Positions 7,621-16,537 of a stretch of 64,000 bases of DNA are shown in pieces. A program made the translations under genes and the position numbers. Positions within the stretch are counted from its first letter, which is position 1. Each line of letters opens with the position of its first letter. A model generated the notes under the pieces. That model did no database searches and was not told where the DNA came from. It worked only from the letters and a program-made list of their open reading frames with translations. Source of the stretch: Phycisphaerales bacterium (GTDB lineage: Bacteria > Planctomycetota > Phycisphaerae > Phycisphaerales > SM1A02); the NCBI GenBank assembly GCA_030748805.1, contig JASMLG010000087.1, positions 1 to 64,000 of the forward strand, written 5' to 3'.

Positions 7621-9561
7621 ATGTCATCACCTGATTCGCAACCAAGTGCTGCCACATCCATTTTACTTTTGGGAAACCCAAACGTCGGTAAGACAACCTT
7701 GTTCAATCGACTTTGTGGTCTGCGTAGTGCAACAGCGAATTTTCCAGGAAGCACAGTAGAAGCAAGAAAAGGAACTTCTTCTTCAGGAGAAACAAAACGA
7801 ACGTTTATAGATCTTCCGGGGATTTATAGTTTGAATGCGAAGGATGAATTGTCGGGTGTATGTAGAAGGTCACTTGATGGAGTTGACTGTGAACAACCAA
7901 GCGCAGTGGTCGTTGTAGCAGATGCAACAAACCTCCGCAGAAACCTGACAATAGTAAATGAGGTTCTGCACCATGGTGTGCCATGCGTCATCGCATTGTC
8001 CATGGTTGATATAGCTCAAAAGTCAGGATTGACAATTGACGCAACTAAGTTTGGAGATAAACTTGGATGCAAGGTTGTTGCTGTGCACCCCAGAACGGGC
8101 GCAGGCACGCACAAGTTGCATGATGCGCTTAACAACCCAACATGTAAGCCTGTTTCTCTTCCAGAAATCGAGGATTTCAAAGCCGTAAACACATGGGCAA
8201 ACGAAATAATCGCCTCAAGTGTTGGTGGTGAACTTGCTACAGGTACATTTACAGATCGTATTGACCGTGCGTTTACACATCCAGTCCTTGGTTTGATTGT
8301 ATTTGCACTGGTTATGACAGGGCTGTTTTGGGCAATTTTTACACTCGCCGCCTTCCCAATGGATATGGTCGATGTCATTTTTGGTCATGTTGGGACTATT
8401 GTCGGCGGGCTACTACCTGAAGGTGATTTGCACGACATGATTGTCGATGGTGTTATTGGTGGAGTTGCGGGTACAGTTGTGTTTTTACCACAAATTTGTT
8501 TGTTGTTCTTCTTAATAAGTTTACTAGAAGATACTGGTTATCTAGCAAGGGCTGCATTTGTGATGGATCGGTTGCTTCGCAAGTTTGGTTTACCTGGACA
8601 ATCTTTCGTACCATTTTTATCTGCTCATGCTTGTGCTATTCCAGCAATCATGGCAGCAAGAATTGTTCCAGACAGGCGTGATCGAATCGCAACAATTCTT
8701 GTAGCACCTTTCTTTAGTTGTTCAGCACGCCTTCCCGTCTATGTTCTGCTTGTTGGCGTGCTCTTTATTGATTCACCATTTCTAGCAGGGCTTGCATTTT
8801 TTGGTTGCTATGTTCTTGGTTCTGCAGCAGCATTTTTCACAGCTTTTATTGTACGAAAGACAGTTATTCCTGGAAAATCACGACCAATGATGTTGGAATT
8901 GCCAACATATAAAATGCCGTCGCTGCGAACGGCAATACTTACAACGATTGATCGAGCCTGGGTTTTTTTGAAAAATGCTGGTACAGTTATTCTTGCAATT
9001 GTAGTTATTCTTTGGTGGTTATCTGCGTATCCAAAAGTAGAAACCTCCAATCAGGTGAATGCCTTGAGAGAGGAAGCAAGCATAGTTTTGAACACTGAAG
9101 CATCCGAACAATTACTGAACGAAGCAGATTCCCTTGAATACTCGCAGCAGTTGTCTGGAAGTTTTGCAGGAAAACTCGGTAAGTTCTTCCAGCCAGTCTT
9201 TGCGCCACTTGGATATGATTGGAAATTAACAGTTGGCGTAATGACAAGTTTTGCTGCTAGAGAAGTATTTGTTTCAACATTGGCTGTGCTTACAGCAGGA
9301 GATGATGACGTTGAGAATGAGGGCGTGATTGAAAAAATTGAACGAGCAAAACGTGATGACGGAACTCCGTTATTTACAATTCCAACTTCGGCAAGTTTGC
9401 TTGTTTTCTTTGTCCTTGCGATGCAGTGCTTACCGACGATTGCGGTAACTAAACGCGAAACGGGTTCGTGGAGTTGGGCTCTCTTGCAACTAGGGTACAT
9501 GACCGTCCTCGCTTGGGCTGCATCTTTTCTTACGTTTTTAATTGTTACGGGGATGGTCTAA
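7621..9561 (+). CDS. feoB: FeoB ferrous iron transporter
   Basis: FeoB is an inner-membrane Fe2+ transporter with an N-terminal GTPase. G1 is GNPNVGKT (residues 18-25) and G3 is DLPGIYSL. The G4 position reads SMVD (residues 127-130) where the family usually has NMxD, so the asparagine that contacts guanine is a serine. The membrane part carries the two gate motifs LSAHACAIPAIMAAR and APFFSCSARLPVY, and an ending typical of FeoB (AMQCLPTIAVTKRETGSW). At 646 residues it is somewhat shorter than E. coli FeoB (about 770) but intact. The operon is under the Fur box at 7310. Confidence 0.95.
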   Translation: MSSPDSQPSAATSILLLGNPNVGKTTLFNRLCGLRSATANFPGSTVEARKGTSSSGETKRTFIDLPGIYSLNAKDELSGVCRRSLDGVDCEQPSAVVVVADATNLRRNLTIVNEVLHHGVPCVIALSMVDIAQKSGLTIDATKFGDKLGCKVVAVHPRTGAGTHKLHDALNNPTCKPVSLPEIEDFKAVNTWANEIIASSVGGELATGTFTDRIDRAFTHPVLGLIVFALVMTGLFWAIFTLAAFPMDMVDVIFGHVGTIVGGLLPEGDLHDMIVDGVIGGVAGTVVFLPQICLLFFLISLLEDTGYLARAAFVMDRLLRKFGLPGQSFVPFLSAHACAIPAIMAARIVPDRRDRIATILVAPFFSCSARLPVYVLLVGVLFIDSPFLAGLAFFGCYVLGSAAAFFTAFIVRKTVIPGKSRPMMLELPTYKMPSLRTAILTTIDRAWVFLKNAGTVILAIVVILWWLSAYPKVETSNQVNALREEASIVLNTEASEQLLNEADSLEYSQQLSGSFAGKLGKFFQPVFAPLGYDWKLTVGVMTSFAAREVFVSTLAVLTAGDDDVENEGVIEKIERAKRDDGTPLFTIPTSASLLVFFVLAMQCLPTIAVTKRETGSWSWALLQLGYMTVLAWAASFLTFLIVTGMV

Positions 9562-9719
9562 TGCCAGTTTTTTCTTGGCAATTTTGGATTGTGACTCTAA
9601 TTATGCTATTTTCAATTTGGATTTTTATCCGTCCATTCTTTCCAAAATGGAAAAAGAACTCATGTTGTAACAATGTTTCAAAACCAAAGAAAACTAAGTT
9701 AACTATCGGTGGCAAATAG
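9561..9719 (+). CDS. Small FeoB-associated membrane protein
   Basis: This 52-residue protein has one N-terminal membrane segment (FWIVTLIMLFSIWIFI), then a basic tail with a CC pair (KKNSCCNN). Its ATG overlaps the feoB stop codon by 1 nt (TAATG), which fixes the start and indicates translational coupling. Small one-helix proteins with paired cysteines follow feoB in many bacteria, where an FeoC-like or scaffold role is proposed. The sequence itself does not prove a function. It is the last gene of the iron operon. Confidence 0.7.
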   Translation: MPVFSWQFWIVTLIMLFSIWIFIRPFFPKWKKNSCCNNVSKPKKTKLTIGGK

Positions 9720-9721
9720 AA

Positions 9722-9812
9722 AAAACTATCCCGCAATTTCTATTGACAGTCACATGTCGCTCGCGGCTCGCGCTGTGTGACAGTCACGTCGAATTGACGT
9801 GGGTGTCCACTT
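9722..9812. repeat. Dispersed palindromic repeat, copy 2
   Basis: The core TGACAGTCACATGTCGCTCG is followed by an inverted GTGTGACAGTCAC. The unit begins with ATCCCGCAATTTCTA, which aligns with ATCCCGCTAATTACTA of copy 3, and ends in ACGTGGGTGTCCAC. It fills the gap between the feo operon and the convergent MFS gene and may act there as a boundary or terminator. Confidence 0.65.
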
Positions 9813-9865
9813 AGCGAGCGTTGGATACGTTTACACAAAAAAAGTATTGGAAACTGTAGTTGTAA

Positions 9866-11071
9866 TTACGATTTTGGTGGACTTAAGCATCGGGCTGATA
9901 TTAGAAGTGCGGCAAAACCAGCAAGCCCGCCCCACATGCCCCATCCAAGCATTCTTGCGATTGCGGGCCATTCGCTTCCTCCTGCATAAGAAGCAAACAG
10001 GGCTAGCGTTGCCGAATAGCCCAAACGGCCAAATAAACTTTGAAGTGAAAGAAATGTTGCACGCTTTGAGGTTGGAACACTTGGAGCAACAGCAACATTT
10101 AAGGGAGCAGTCATTAGCGCTCTTGGACAACTTCTTAAAAGCGTCGCGATTGCTGCGGGGATGCTCACAAAGAAGTGCATAATCGCCATCATTGCAATTT
10201 GTAAGCCCGCTGCAGAAAGCAACGTTGCTCCAGTTCCGATTTTGTTTTTTATACGAATTGAGCGTGCTGCTATCCAAGACGCGGCTAGCATTGTCAGGGT
10301 CAAATGCACACTTGATAAGAACGGGGTTAGTTTGATTGCATCGTATTCCTTTGCAAGTTCTTCAATGTATGGTTGATAGAACTCATAAGGAATATGATTA
10401 ATCACAATCATAAATATAGCAAATATAGATAACCAAAGCAATCGCATATTACGCAGTAAACCAAAGCAGGAATATATTTGTTTTACAAAGTTGACTCGAT
10501 CTTCTTTTTTGTTTTGAAGTGGTTCTTTGAAATTCAGAGTTATGAAAAGTAGTCCAATTCCACCAATAAGTGAGAGTACGTAAGCGCCACGATAATCAGG
10601 AATTGAAGCAAGCCCACCAAGAACTGCAGCAGAGGCAGTGCCAAGAAAATTAAACTTCATCGCTTTGGCTTCACAAGGACCGTATGCTTCCTCATTCTCT
10701 AATGCTTGTGTTGTTTCTAGTAGTAAACTTGTGTCACTTCCGCTATTAAAGGCAATACCAGCAGCTAAAAACATTTGCGCAATCACAAAATGCGAAAAAG
10801 TATCCGCGAAAATAAATAATCCATAAGCGATGCAAAGAAAAATGCTAGCAGTTACTAATGTTTTCTTTCTTCCAAATGCGTCACTAAACCATCCAGACGG
10901 AACTTCAATGACAACCACGCTCGCAAAATAAATTGAAGCAAGGTACAGAACATCTGCCAAATCCAATTTGCTGTTAAAAAACAGAAAGTACACGGGCAAC
11001 CAAAAGTAAGCATGGAATAATCCAACGTACCATGGGTATATCCGCAAATTCTTATGTAGTTTTTCGATCAT
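9866..11071 (-). CDS. MFS transporter
   Basis: This is a 12-helix major facilitator of 401 residues in the cytoplasmic membrane. The loop between helices 2 and 3 carries the family signature as GWFSDAFGRKKTLV. Its substrate is not evident from sequence. It starts 2 nt after the stop of the M14 peptidase gene, so it is the third gene of an operon with two secreted peptidase paralogues; uptake of released amino acids or peptides is a reasonable inference but unproven. Confidence 0.85.
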   Translation of the reverse strand: MIEKLHKNLRIYPWYVGLFHAYFWLPVYFLFFNSKLDLADVLYLASIYFASVVVIEVPSGWFSDAFGRKKTLVTASIFLCIAYGLFIFADTFSHFVIAQMFLAAGIAFNSGSDTSLLLETTQALENEEAYGPCEAKAMKFNFLGTASAAVLGGLASIPDYRGAYVLSLIGGIGLLFITLNFKEPLQNKKEDRVNFVKQIYSCFGLLRNMRLLWLSIFAIFMIVINHIPYEFYQPYIEELAKEYDAIKLTPFLSSVHLTLTMLAASWIAARSIRIKNKIGTGATLLSAAGLQIAMMAIMHFFVSIPAAIATLLRSCPRALMTAPLNVAVAPSVPTSKRATFLSLQSLFGRLGYSATLALFASYAGGSEWPAIARMLGWGMWGGLAGFAALLISARCLSPPKS

Positions 11072-11073
11072 GT

Positions 11074-12834
11074 CTAGTCGACGGGGATTGCTCGTTTGTG
11101 TTCAACTGGCTTTGGTACAAACTGTTCCTTGAGTTGTATTTTGCGCTGCAGGGTTCCACCTTTTTCCGCTTGGTATGTAAGGTCAATTTCTCCAAAACCG
11201 CTGATGATAAATTGAAAAAGCGTGCTGTCCTTTCCAGAAATTCCATTGTTTACCAGAATCTTTTGTGGATGTTCGGATTCAATTTCGTTGAGTTTCGCTG
11301 TTTTTTGAAGCGAACGCACTGTTCCAGAGGCACTCACTTTGTTGGTGCCACTTGTTTTGCAAGTGAACACATCAGGTGATCCAATATGGTGCTTCGCTGC
11401 CATTGCAGTACGGGAAGGAATAATTTTATCGTTTGCTACTTCTATTGTAACTTTCCAAAGTTGGTCGCCAAATTTTTTCACATCAAGCGCCCCCCATTGA
11501 AGAAGCGGCATCTCATCAGCATGGTACATCGTGAAAGCGAAGTTTCTGTGACAACCCTCTTGTAGCATCCAAGGTGGAGTAACACGACTAGAGTATTTCG
11601 TCGTTCCTCCCACCATCACTTTTCCGTAAGTAGGATGATCAACTTCGTGAAAGGGCACAAACACATCTTCAAACTGTAACAAGTCACGGAATTGTTTCCG
11701 TTCTTCTCTTGATGGGTTTTCATCTTTTGCATACATGCGTTTGTCAGTCCAAAGTTCATTTGTGAAACTGACTATGCCAAGTGTTTCATAAGTAAACCCG
11801 TCTTCTCCACCATGCACGGTATATAAATCTCTATATGCAATCATTGGTTCATAGAAGGGGAGCATCTCTGCACCCTTGTTTGCAATTGCTGTGTGTACTC
11901 GTTCATCAGAGCGAGGATATTTAACATACGAAGCACTTGGTCCCTGAAGAATCATGCCGCCAGCGTTGTGATAACTTTGACAAGCAGCAACGTTTGGATG
12001 GTCAAGTAAAAACTCTCCAACTGCTCTTGTCTCAGGCAAACTGAATGGATAATCAGTTGCTCCATATTGAATCCACTCTGGTTGCCAGTCAGCGGGCCAG
12101 TTTCGATTTGGGTCGTATCCGCCGATGCCATCTTCGTTGATTCGTCCATCATCATCGTTGTCGATGCCTTCTTCACCAAGTCGTGACCACCCACCAGGCG
12201 GGTCATCGGAATCAACGCGTGTAAAAAATCTTGGGTCGTCTTCGTCAATTTCGTAGCGACCAAGTTCGTCTTTAACCCACATTGAAGTTATGTGTCCATC
12301 TCCATCAAGATCATCTGGTCCATCTTCGTCAAGCAGCCCATCGTGGTCATTATCTACAGGTCGAATGCCACCGCGCAAATAGTGTGGGTTTGCTGGCTGA
12401 TGAAACCAGACCTCACGTCCGTCAGGATTTTCCATTGGAACAAAGTAAAACGAGCGTTCATCAACGAGCTCAGTTATTCGATCAATAACTCCATAACTTT
12501 TACATAAGTACCAGATGGAATACAGAACGGTTTCGGCTGCTTGTATTTCATTACCGTGGATATTCCCATCGATGAACATTGCTGTCTTTTCACGGTCACT
12601 TCCTGTTGCTGGATTATTGAGCGTAACAAGCCAAATATCTCTATCGCCAACACTTTTTCCAATCGAACCGATTGAAAGTAATTCTGGATAAGCCTCAACT
12701 AAGTCGTGTAGCGCATCTGTCAATTCTGCGTAGTCATACCAATGGTCAAATCGCAAGTCCACTTTCGAAGGATAAGGTGCTTGAGCGTGTGACACTGCTG
12801 CTGTAAATAGAACAAGTAGAAGTATGCGAATCAT
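11074..12834 (-). CDS. Secreted M14 family zinc carboxypeptidase
   Basis: This is a metallo-carboxypeptidase of family M14 exported by a signal peptide (MIRILLLVLFTAAVSHAQA). Zinc ligands are visible as HGNE (H93, E96) and the later histidine in QSYHNAGG. Substrate-binding NPDGR and DPNRNW are present, and the catalytic glutamate lies in FTNELW, so the enzyme looks active. Two acidic loops, DNDHDGLLDEDG with DLDGDG and DNDDDGRINEDG, resemble calcium-binding repeats inserted in the catalytic domain. A C-terminal beta domain of about 150 residues follows. The ATG overlaps the upstream paralogue by 4 nt, implying coupled translation. Confidence 0.88.
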   Translation of the reverse strand: MIRILLLVLFTAAVSHAQAPYPSKVDLRFDHWYDYAELTDALHDLVEAYPELLSIGSIGKSVGDRDIWLVTLNNPATGSDREKTAMFIDGNIHGNEIQAAETVLYSIWYLCKSYGVIDRITELVDERSFYFVPMENPDGREVWFHQPANPHYLRGGIRPVDNDHDGLLDEDGPDDLDGDGHITSMWVKDELGRYEIDEDDPRFFTRVDSDDPPGGWSRLGEEGIDNDDDGRINEDGIGGYDPNRNWPADWQPEWIQYGATDYPFSLPETRAVGEFLLDHPNVAACQSYHNAGGMILQGPSASYVKYPRSDERVHTAIANKGAEMLPFYEPMIAYRDLYTVHGGEDGFTYETLGIVSFTNELWTDKRMYAKDENPSREERKQFRDLLQFEDVFVPFHEVDHPTYGKVMVGGTTKYSSRVTPPWMLQEGCHRNFAFTMYHADEMPLLQWGALDVKKFGDQLWKVTIEVANDKIIPSRTAMAAKHHIGSPDVFTCKTSGTNKVSASGTVRSLQKTAKLNEIESEHPQKILVNNGISGKDSTLFQFIISGFGEIDLTYQAEKGGTLQRKIQLKEQFVPKPVEHKRAIPVD

Positions 12835-14927
12835 GCGTCACCTCCATCCGTATTTTTTAGAGAGATCGAAATTGACTTACTGCCAAACTTTTCACTAAAG
12901 AGTGTAATAGTTACTTTTTTTTCTGGTTTACCTTTCAGAATCCACTTATACCACTGCCTTGTTCCGCTTCCCTGAAGAGACCATATCCGGTTTACTTTCT
13001 GCCCAGATACAATGGTGTCATTTGGAACATCAAGACGAACGACCAATGGGCGAGCGCGTTTGTTCTTCTTAGCCATAGCAGTTCCAGTGGGGAACCAACC
13101 ATTATTGACTACTGCAACTTTTATCTCCCAAATGTTGTGACCAAGTTTCGTTACTGTTGGGGTTGTAAGTTGGATTTTTGGAAGTCGGTTAGCAATATCA
13201 TTAATGAAGCCCACTTGTTTTTCTGTAATGGAATCGATTTCATTTGTCGGAGGAAGTGTTTTAAAGTAGGGGACCCATCCACCGATTTCTACTGTGCCGA
13301 GTTGAGGATGATCGAACGTACTCCACTCAATAAAACCGTTTCCATCTCGTTGATCATCACTGTAAACTAACCATGCAACATCTTCCGAATTGGATTTATT
13401 ACCAGCGTCTTTTTCCTTTACTCTTCTAATTTGTATACCAGACATTTTTGCATACATTTCAATATCCTCTGGAGTAATTCCTTCCATCATTTCTTCGGTA
13501 ACAGGATAACCAGCTGCCTCTGCGGCTTGCAGAAGTTCATCGAGGGTTTCTTGCGATATGTCACCAATATCAGAAGGTGTTAGGTCTTCTGAACCACCTG
13601 AAGAAGGTGGAGTGTTTTGCGGTGCTCCACGAGGTGGACCTTGTGGTCGTCCACCACGGCCACCATATTTTTCTTGCATCGCTTCGCGCATTGCCTTCCG
13701 TTCATCATCGCTTAATTCGCCGTCGCCATTTTTGTCAAATTCAGCTACCATTTCCTCGCGATTAAATCCACCTCTCCCACGTCCGACACGCGGTCTCTCA
13801 CCCTCTGTTGGCTTGGCTTCACTCATTTCTCCAGATGTCTCCTTCTCTTTTGATTCTTCTTCAATAGGATCCGGTCGTGTCCAAAGTGAAGTAGAGAAAG
13901 AAGGAACGCCATATTGTGCGTACGCCCAAGCCACAAAACTTCCGTCCCAGTTTGGTTGATTTACGTTCTTAAGCTCGGTAATTTCTACAAATTTCTCGCT
14001 GATATGTTTATAAAGTTCAACATCTTCTTCAGCAAGTTTCTTAGGAGCACCAGCTTGATCCTTGCCGTTTTCTGTGAATGGTTTTGAGAGTGTGTCGTGA
14101 TGTCCATATACAACGATGGTTGCGATTTCTTGGTGATTCAAAACAAAGTCAGCAAGCGCTTTCGACTCGCTTTCTGAAAGTTGCCAGTGACCTGCACCAT
14201 CTCCGTGGTATTCGTAGCCGTGCATGAAATTTTTATTTAAATCGACACCACCAATGCCATCTTCGTTGTATTTGCCATCTCCATCGTTATCGATTCCTTC
14301 TGGGTAAACAATAAAAGAAGCGACGTTTCCTTCAAGGGCATCTGGTTCAATTTGTAATCTGGAATCGTCGCTATCGGCGAGATGGGTTGCCTTTTCTAAA
14401 TCTGGGACACGCATCATTGTGATGAATCCATCTCCATTTAGATCTTCAAACCCATCCTCATCTTTAACTCCATCATGGTCATTATCAAATGGTGATGGTG
14501 TTCGACGTTGTTGATGTTGCACTTCATTAAAATAGAATTTTGCGCTGTCTGGGTTTACCTGTGGAATTACGAATAATTTGTTTGTAACTAGAAGAGATTC
14601 AGAATCTTCAGGTTCTTGTGTAATAACTTTACTTACAAGGTCTATTGCAACCTCGGTTCCAAGTAAATGATCTCCATCAATTCCAGCTACAACAAGAATA
14701 GCAGTCCTATCTTTGATTGGTACACTGCCTTCTCTTGCAATTTCTAAACAATGAATCGGTAAACCCGAGCCAGAGTACCCTATGATTGAACTAGTAACCG
14801 ATTCATACGTGTTGTCTAAGGCAGAAACTTGTTCGGATATTTCTGTAGGTGTACGCCAGTTACGGTCAGGAACAGGTTCTGGTTCCTGTAAAAAAAATAA
14901 TGTTGTTGTCAAACAAATTGTTAACAT
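12831..14927 (-). CDS. M14 peptidase paralogue, probably catalytically inactive
   Basis: This is a secreted 698-residue paralogue of the next gene, with the same order of domains: a signal peptide, an M14 fold and calcium-loop motifs (DNDHDGVKDEDG, DNDGDGKYNEDG). Key residues differ. The HxxE zinc motif reads DGDHLLGTE (H87, E92, spacing too long), the NRN motif reads LNKNF, and the catalytic glutamate of FTNELW is replaced in FSTSLWT. The third zinc histidine survives in VYGHHD. An insert of about 130 residues contains an EF-hand (FDKNGDGELSDDE) and a Gly/Pro/Arg-rich low-complexity stretch. It is likely a binding or regulatory pseudo-peptidase made together with its active partner. Confidence 0.82.
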   Translation of the reverse strand: MLTICLTTTLFFLQEPEPVPDRNWRTPTEISEQVSALDNTYESVTSSIIGYSGSGLPIHCLEIAREGSVPIKDRTAILVVAGIDGDHLLGTEVAIDLVSKVITQEPEDSESLLVTNKLFVIPQVNPDSAKFYFNEVQHQQRRTPSPFDNDHDGVKDEDGFEDLNGDGFITMMRVPDLEKATHLADSDDSRLQIEPDALEGNVASFIVYPEGIDNDGDGKYNEDGIGGVDLNKNFMHGYEYHGDGAGHWQLSESESKALADFVLNHQEIATIVVYGHHDTLSKPFTENGKDQAGAPKKLAEEDVELYKHISEKFVEITELKNVNQPNWDGSFVAWAYAQYGVPSFSTSLWTRPDPIEEESKEKETSGEMSEAKPTEGERPRVGRGRGGFNREEMVAEFDKNGDGELSDDERKAMREAMQEKYGGRGGRPQGPPRGAPQNTPPSSGGSEDLTPSDIGDISQETLDELLQAAEAAGYPVTEEMMEGITPEDIEMYAKMSGIQIRRVKEKDAGNKSNSEDVAWLVYSDDQRDGNGFIEWSTFDHPQLGTVEIGGWVPYFKTLPPTNEIDSITEKQVGFINDIANRLPKIQLTTPTVTKLGHNIWEIKVAVVNNGWFPTGTAMAKKNKRARPLVVRLDVPNDTIVSGQKVNRIWSLQGSGTRQWYKWILKGKPEKKVTITLFSEKFGSKSISISLKNTDGGDA

Positions 14928-15119
14928 AAATGTGTTTCCTCTGCTCTAGGATTGAGGTGAAATGAAAAAAGTAGAACCAATTTTATAACTACCCCATGCT
15001 GCCAAAAGTCCGATTACGTTGCTCAGCACTATGTATAAAACTGTTTGTCGAATCCTCCCATCTTCAAACAGTTCAAATAAATCAAGTGCAAATGTGGAAA
15101 AAGTTGAGAGTTCCATAAA

Positions 15120-15193
<74 letters not shown>

Positions 15194-15259
15194 ACAGTGG
15201 TGGATTGTAACGTGAAACATATATACAAACAAAACCAACAGACGCAAAGGTTCGATTCA

Positions 15260-15350
15260 AAAACAATCCCGCTAATTACTAGTGACAGTCAATTTTCGCT
15301 TGCGGACTCGCTCTTGTGTGGCAGTCACGTCGAAATCCGCGGGTAGTTTA
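15260..15350. repeat. Dispersed palindromic repeat, copy 3
   Basis: The unit ATCCCGCTAATTACTAGTGA, then a core with CGCTTGCGGACTCGCTC and GTGTGGCAGTCACGTCG, ends in CCGCGGG. The outer CCCGC and GCGGG pair. It aligns along its length with copy 2 at 9722-9812. It lies between the tRNA gene and the end of the FHA-sigma gene. Confidence 0.65.
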
Positions 15351-15382
15351 TTGCTCATCTTGAAAATGTTATGAAGGTTTTT

Positions 15383-16390
15383 CTAAAGTTCTTCTTCTCG
15401 CAAGCGAATGACAACTTCGCGAACAGCACGCATGACCCGGCTTTTCGCATGGCGAACTGATTCCGGAGTCATGTCTAACCGCTCAGCGGTTCTCTGGGCG
15501 CTCATGCCCCTTCTACCGTAAAGTTCAAAGGCCTCCCATGTTTTTGGTTCAAACTTGGGTCTTGCTTCTGTCATTGCTTCGGATAGCAAGTGTTCAGCCC
15601 ACTCTCTATCGAAGACCGCATCTAAATCGTCTCGATGATCTTCTGCAACGTTCATTCCATGCGTGTCGAGATTTTTTTCGCGTTTCTTTCTGTATCGTTG
15701 ACGAATTGCATTTAGGGTTATGCGCTTTAGATAACCGCGAAATCTACCCTTACTGGGATCATATTCAAAACGATCTGCTACTTTGAAAAAATTGAATAGA
15801 ACCGTTTGCATAATGTCATCTGCCTCACCACTTGGAAGACCTGCGTTTCGAGCAAACCCACAAATGATTGGACCATAACGATCTACAAAAATACCCCATC
15901 CCATTTCTCTATTAACCGTCTCGTCGGATTTAAGTTGCAATAGCAAATCCATATTTGTTTCATATCGTCCATTAACAGTGCGAACAAGTGTAGGAACATC
16001 ATCACCCTTTTCTACAAGATTTGCTTTGTCAAGTTCTTCGACCATTTCATTGTCTAAACTGACGTCCTGGTCGCCAATTCGAACTAAGAATTTCCATGGT
16101 CCAATTTGAACCAAATCATCATTGTGCAGTTGAACCTCTTCCCCCGATTCCATTCTAATCGTATTAAGATACGTTCCACTCCTACTTTTTAAGTCCTGAA
16201 GCACCCAGCAATCTTTTTGGAACGCCAATTGTGCATGTTTCCTTGAGACATATTTATTCGTTAGTTGGAATGAGCAGTCCGGACCACGACCTAGAACTAC
16301 GTTATCATGGGGTATAGCAATTATTTGTGGTAATTTTTTCCCATGAATCTGATTAAATAATATTTTATTTGGATGCTCAGGTGTATTCAT
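15383..16390 (-). CDS. FHA domain fused to sigma-70 family (ECF-type) factor
   Basis: An N-terminal FHA domain (about residues 12-105) has the phosphothreonine-binding set GRG (34-36), SRKH (49-52) and an asparagine in YLNTIR (N76). An ECF-type sigma factor follows: region 2 around WGIFVDRYGPIICGFARNAG with DDIMQTVLFNFF and FRGYLKRITLNAIRQRYRKK, and region 4 with MSAQRTAERLDMTPESVRHA. It should recruit RNA polymerase to a set of promoters, controlled by binding a phosphothreonine protein. A transmembrane Ser/Thr kinase is encoded divergently 147 bp away and is the obvious candidate partner. There is no anti-sigma gene next to it. Confidence 0.88.
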   Translation of the reverse strand: MNTPEHPNKILFNQIHGKKLPQIIAIPHDNVVLGRGPDCSFQLTNKYVSRKHAQLAFQKDCWVLQDLKSRSGTYLNTIRMESGEEVQLHNDDLVQIGPWKFLVRIGDQDVSLDNEMVEELDKANLVEKGDDVPTLVRTVNGRYETNMDLLLQLKSDETVNREMGWGIFVDRYGPIICGFARNAGLPSGEADDIMQTVLFNFFKVADRFEYDPSKGRFRGYLKRITLNAIRQRYRKKREKNLDTHGMNVAEDHRDDLDAVFDREWAEHLLSEAMTEARPKFEPKTWEAFELYGRRGMSAQRTAERLDMTPESVRHAKSRVMRAVREVVIRLREEEL

Positions 16391-16456
16391 ACAGTTGTGA
16401 TTATTCTCTAAAAAGGTATTCTGATGAGCTCAAATTGCCCACTTTACAATTATTTC

Positions 16457-16486
16457 TTGATTCGATTCACAATTCGGTGCTATTGT
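16457..16486 (+). promoter_or_regulatory. Candidate promoter of the Ser/Thr kinase gene
   Basis: TTGATT at 16457-16462 and TATTGT at 16481-16486 are separated by 18 nt, a fair sigma-70-type match, giving a leader of about 45 nt before the kinase ATG. The same 147-bp gap must hold the divergent sigma-factor promoter. Confidence 0.4.
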
Positions 16487-16537
16487 AGTACTTAAATAGA
16501 GTTCCTTTTACCCAAAAACTGCTAAAACACCACTCCT

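Noticed and set aside
7621..9561. FeoB as a pseudogene because of the altered G4 motif
   Set aside because: The frame is intact, all other G motifs and both gate motifs are present, and it is under a good Fur box.
9799..10182. Plus-strand ORF of 127 codons after the feo operon
   Set aside because: It overlaps the MFS gene on the opposite strand and the repeat copy; composition is not protein-like.
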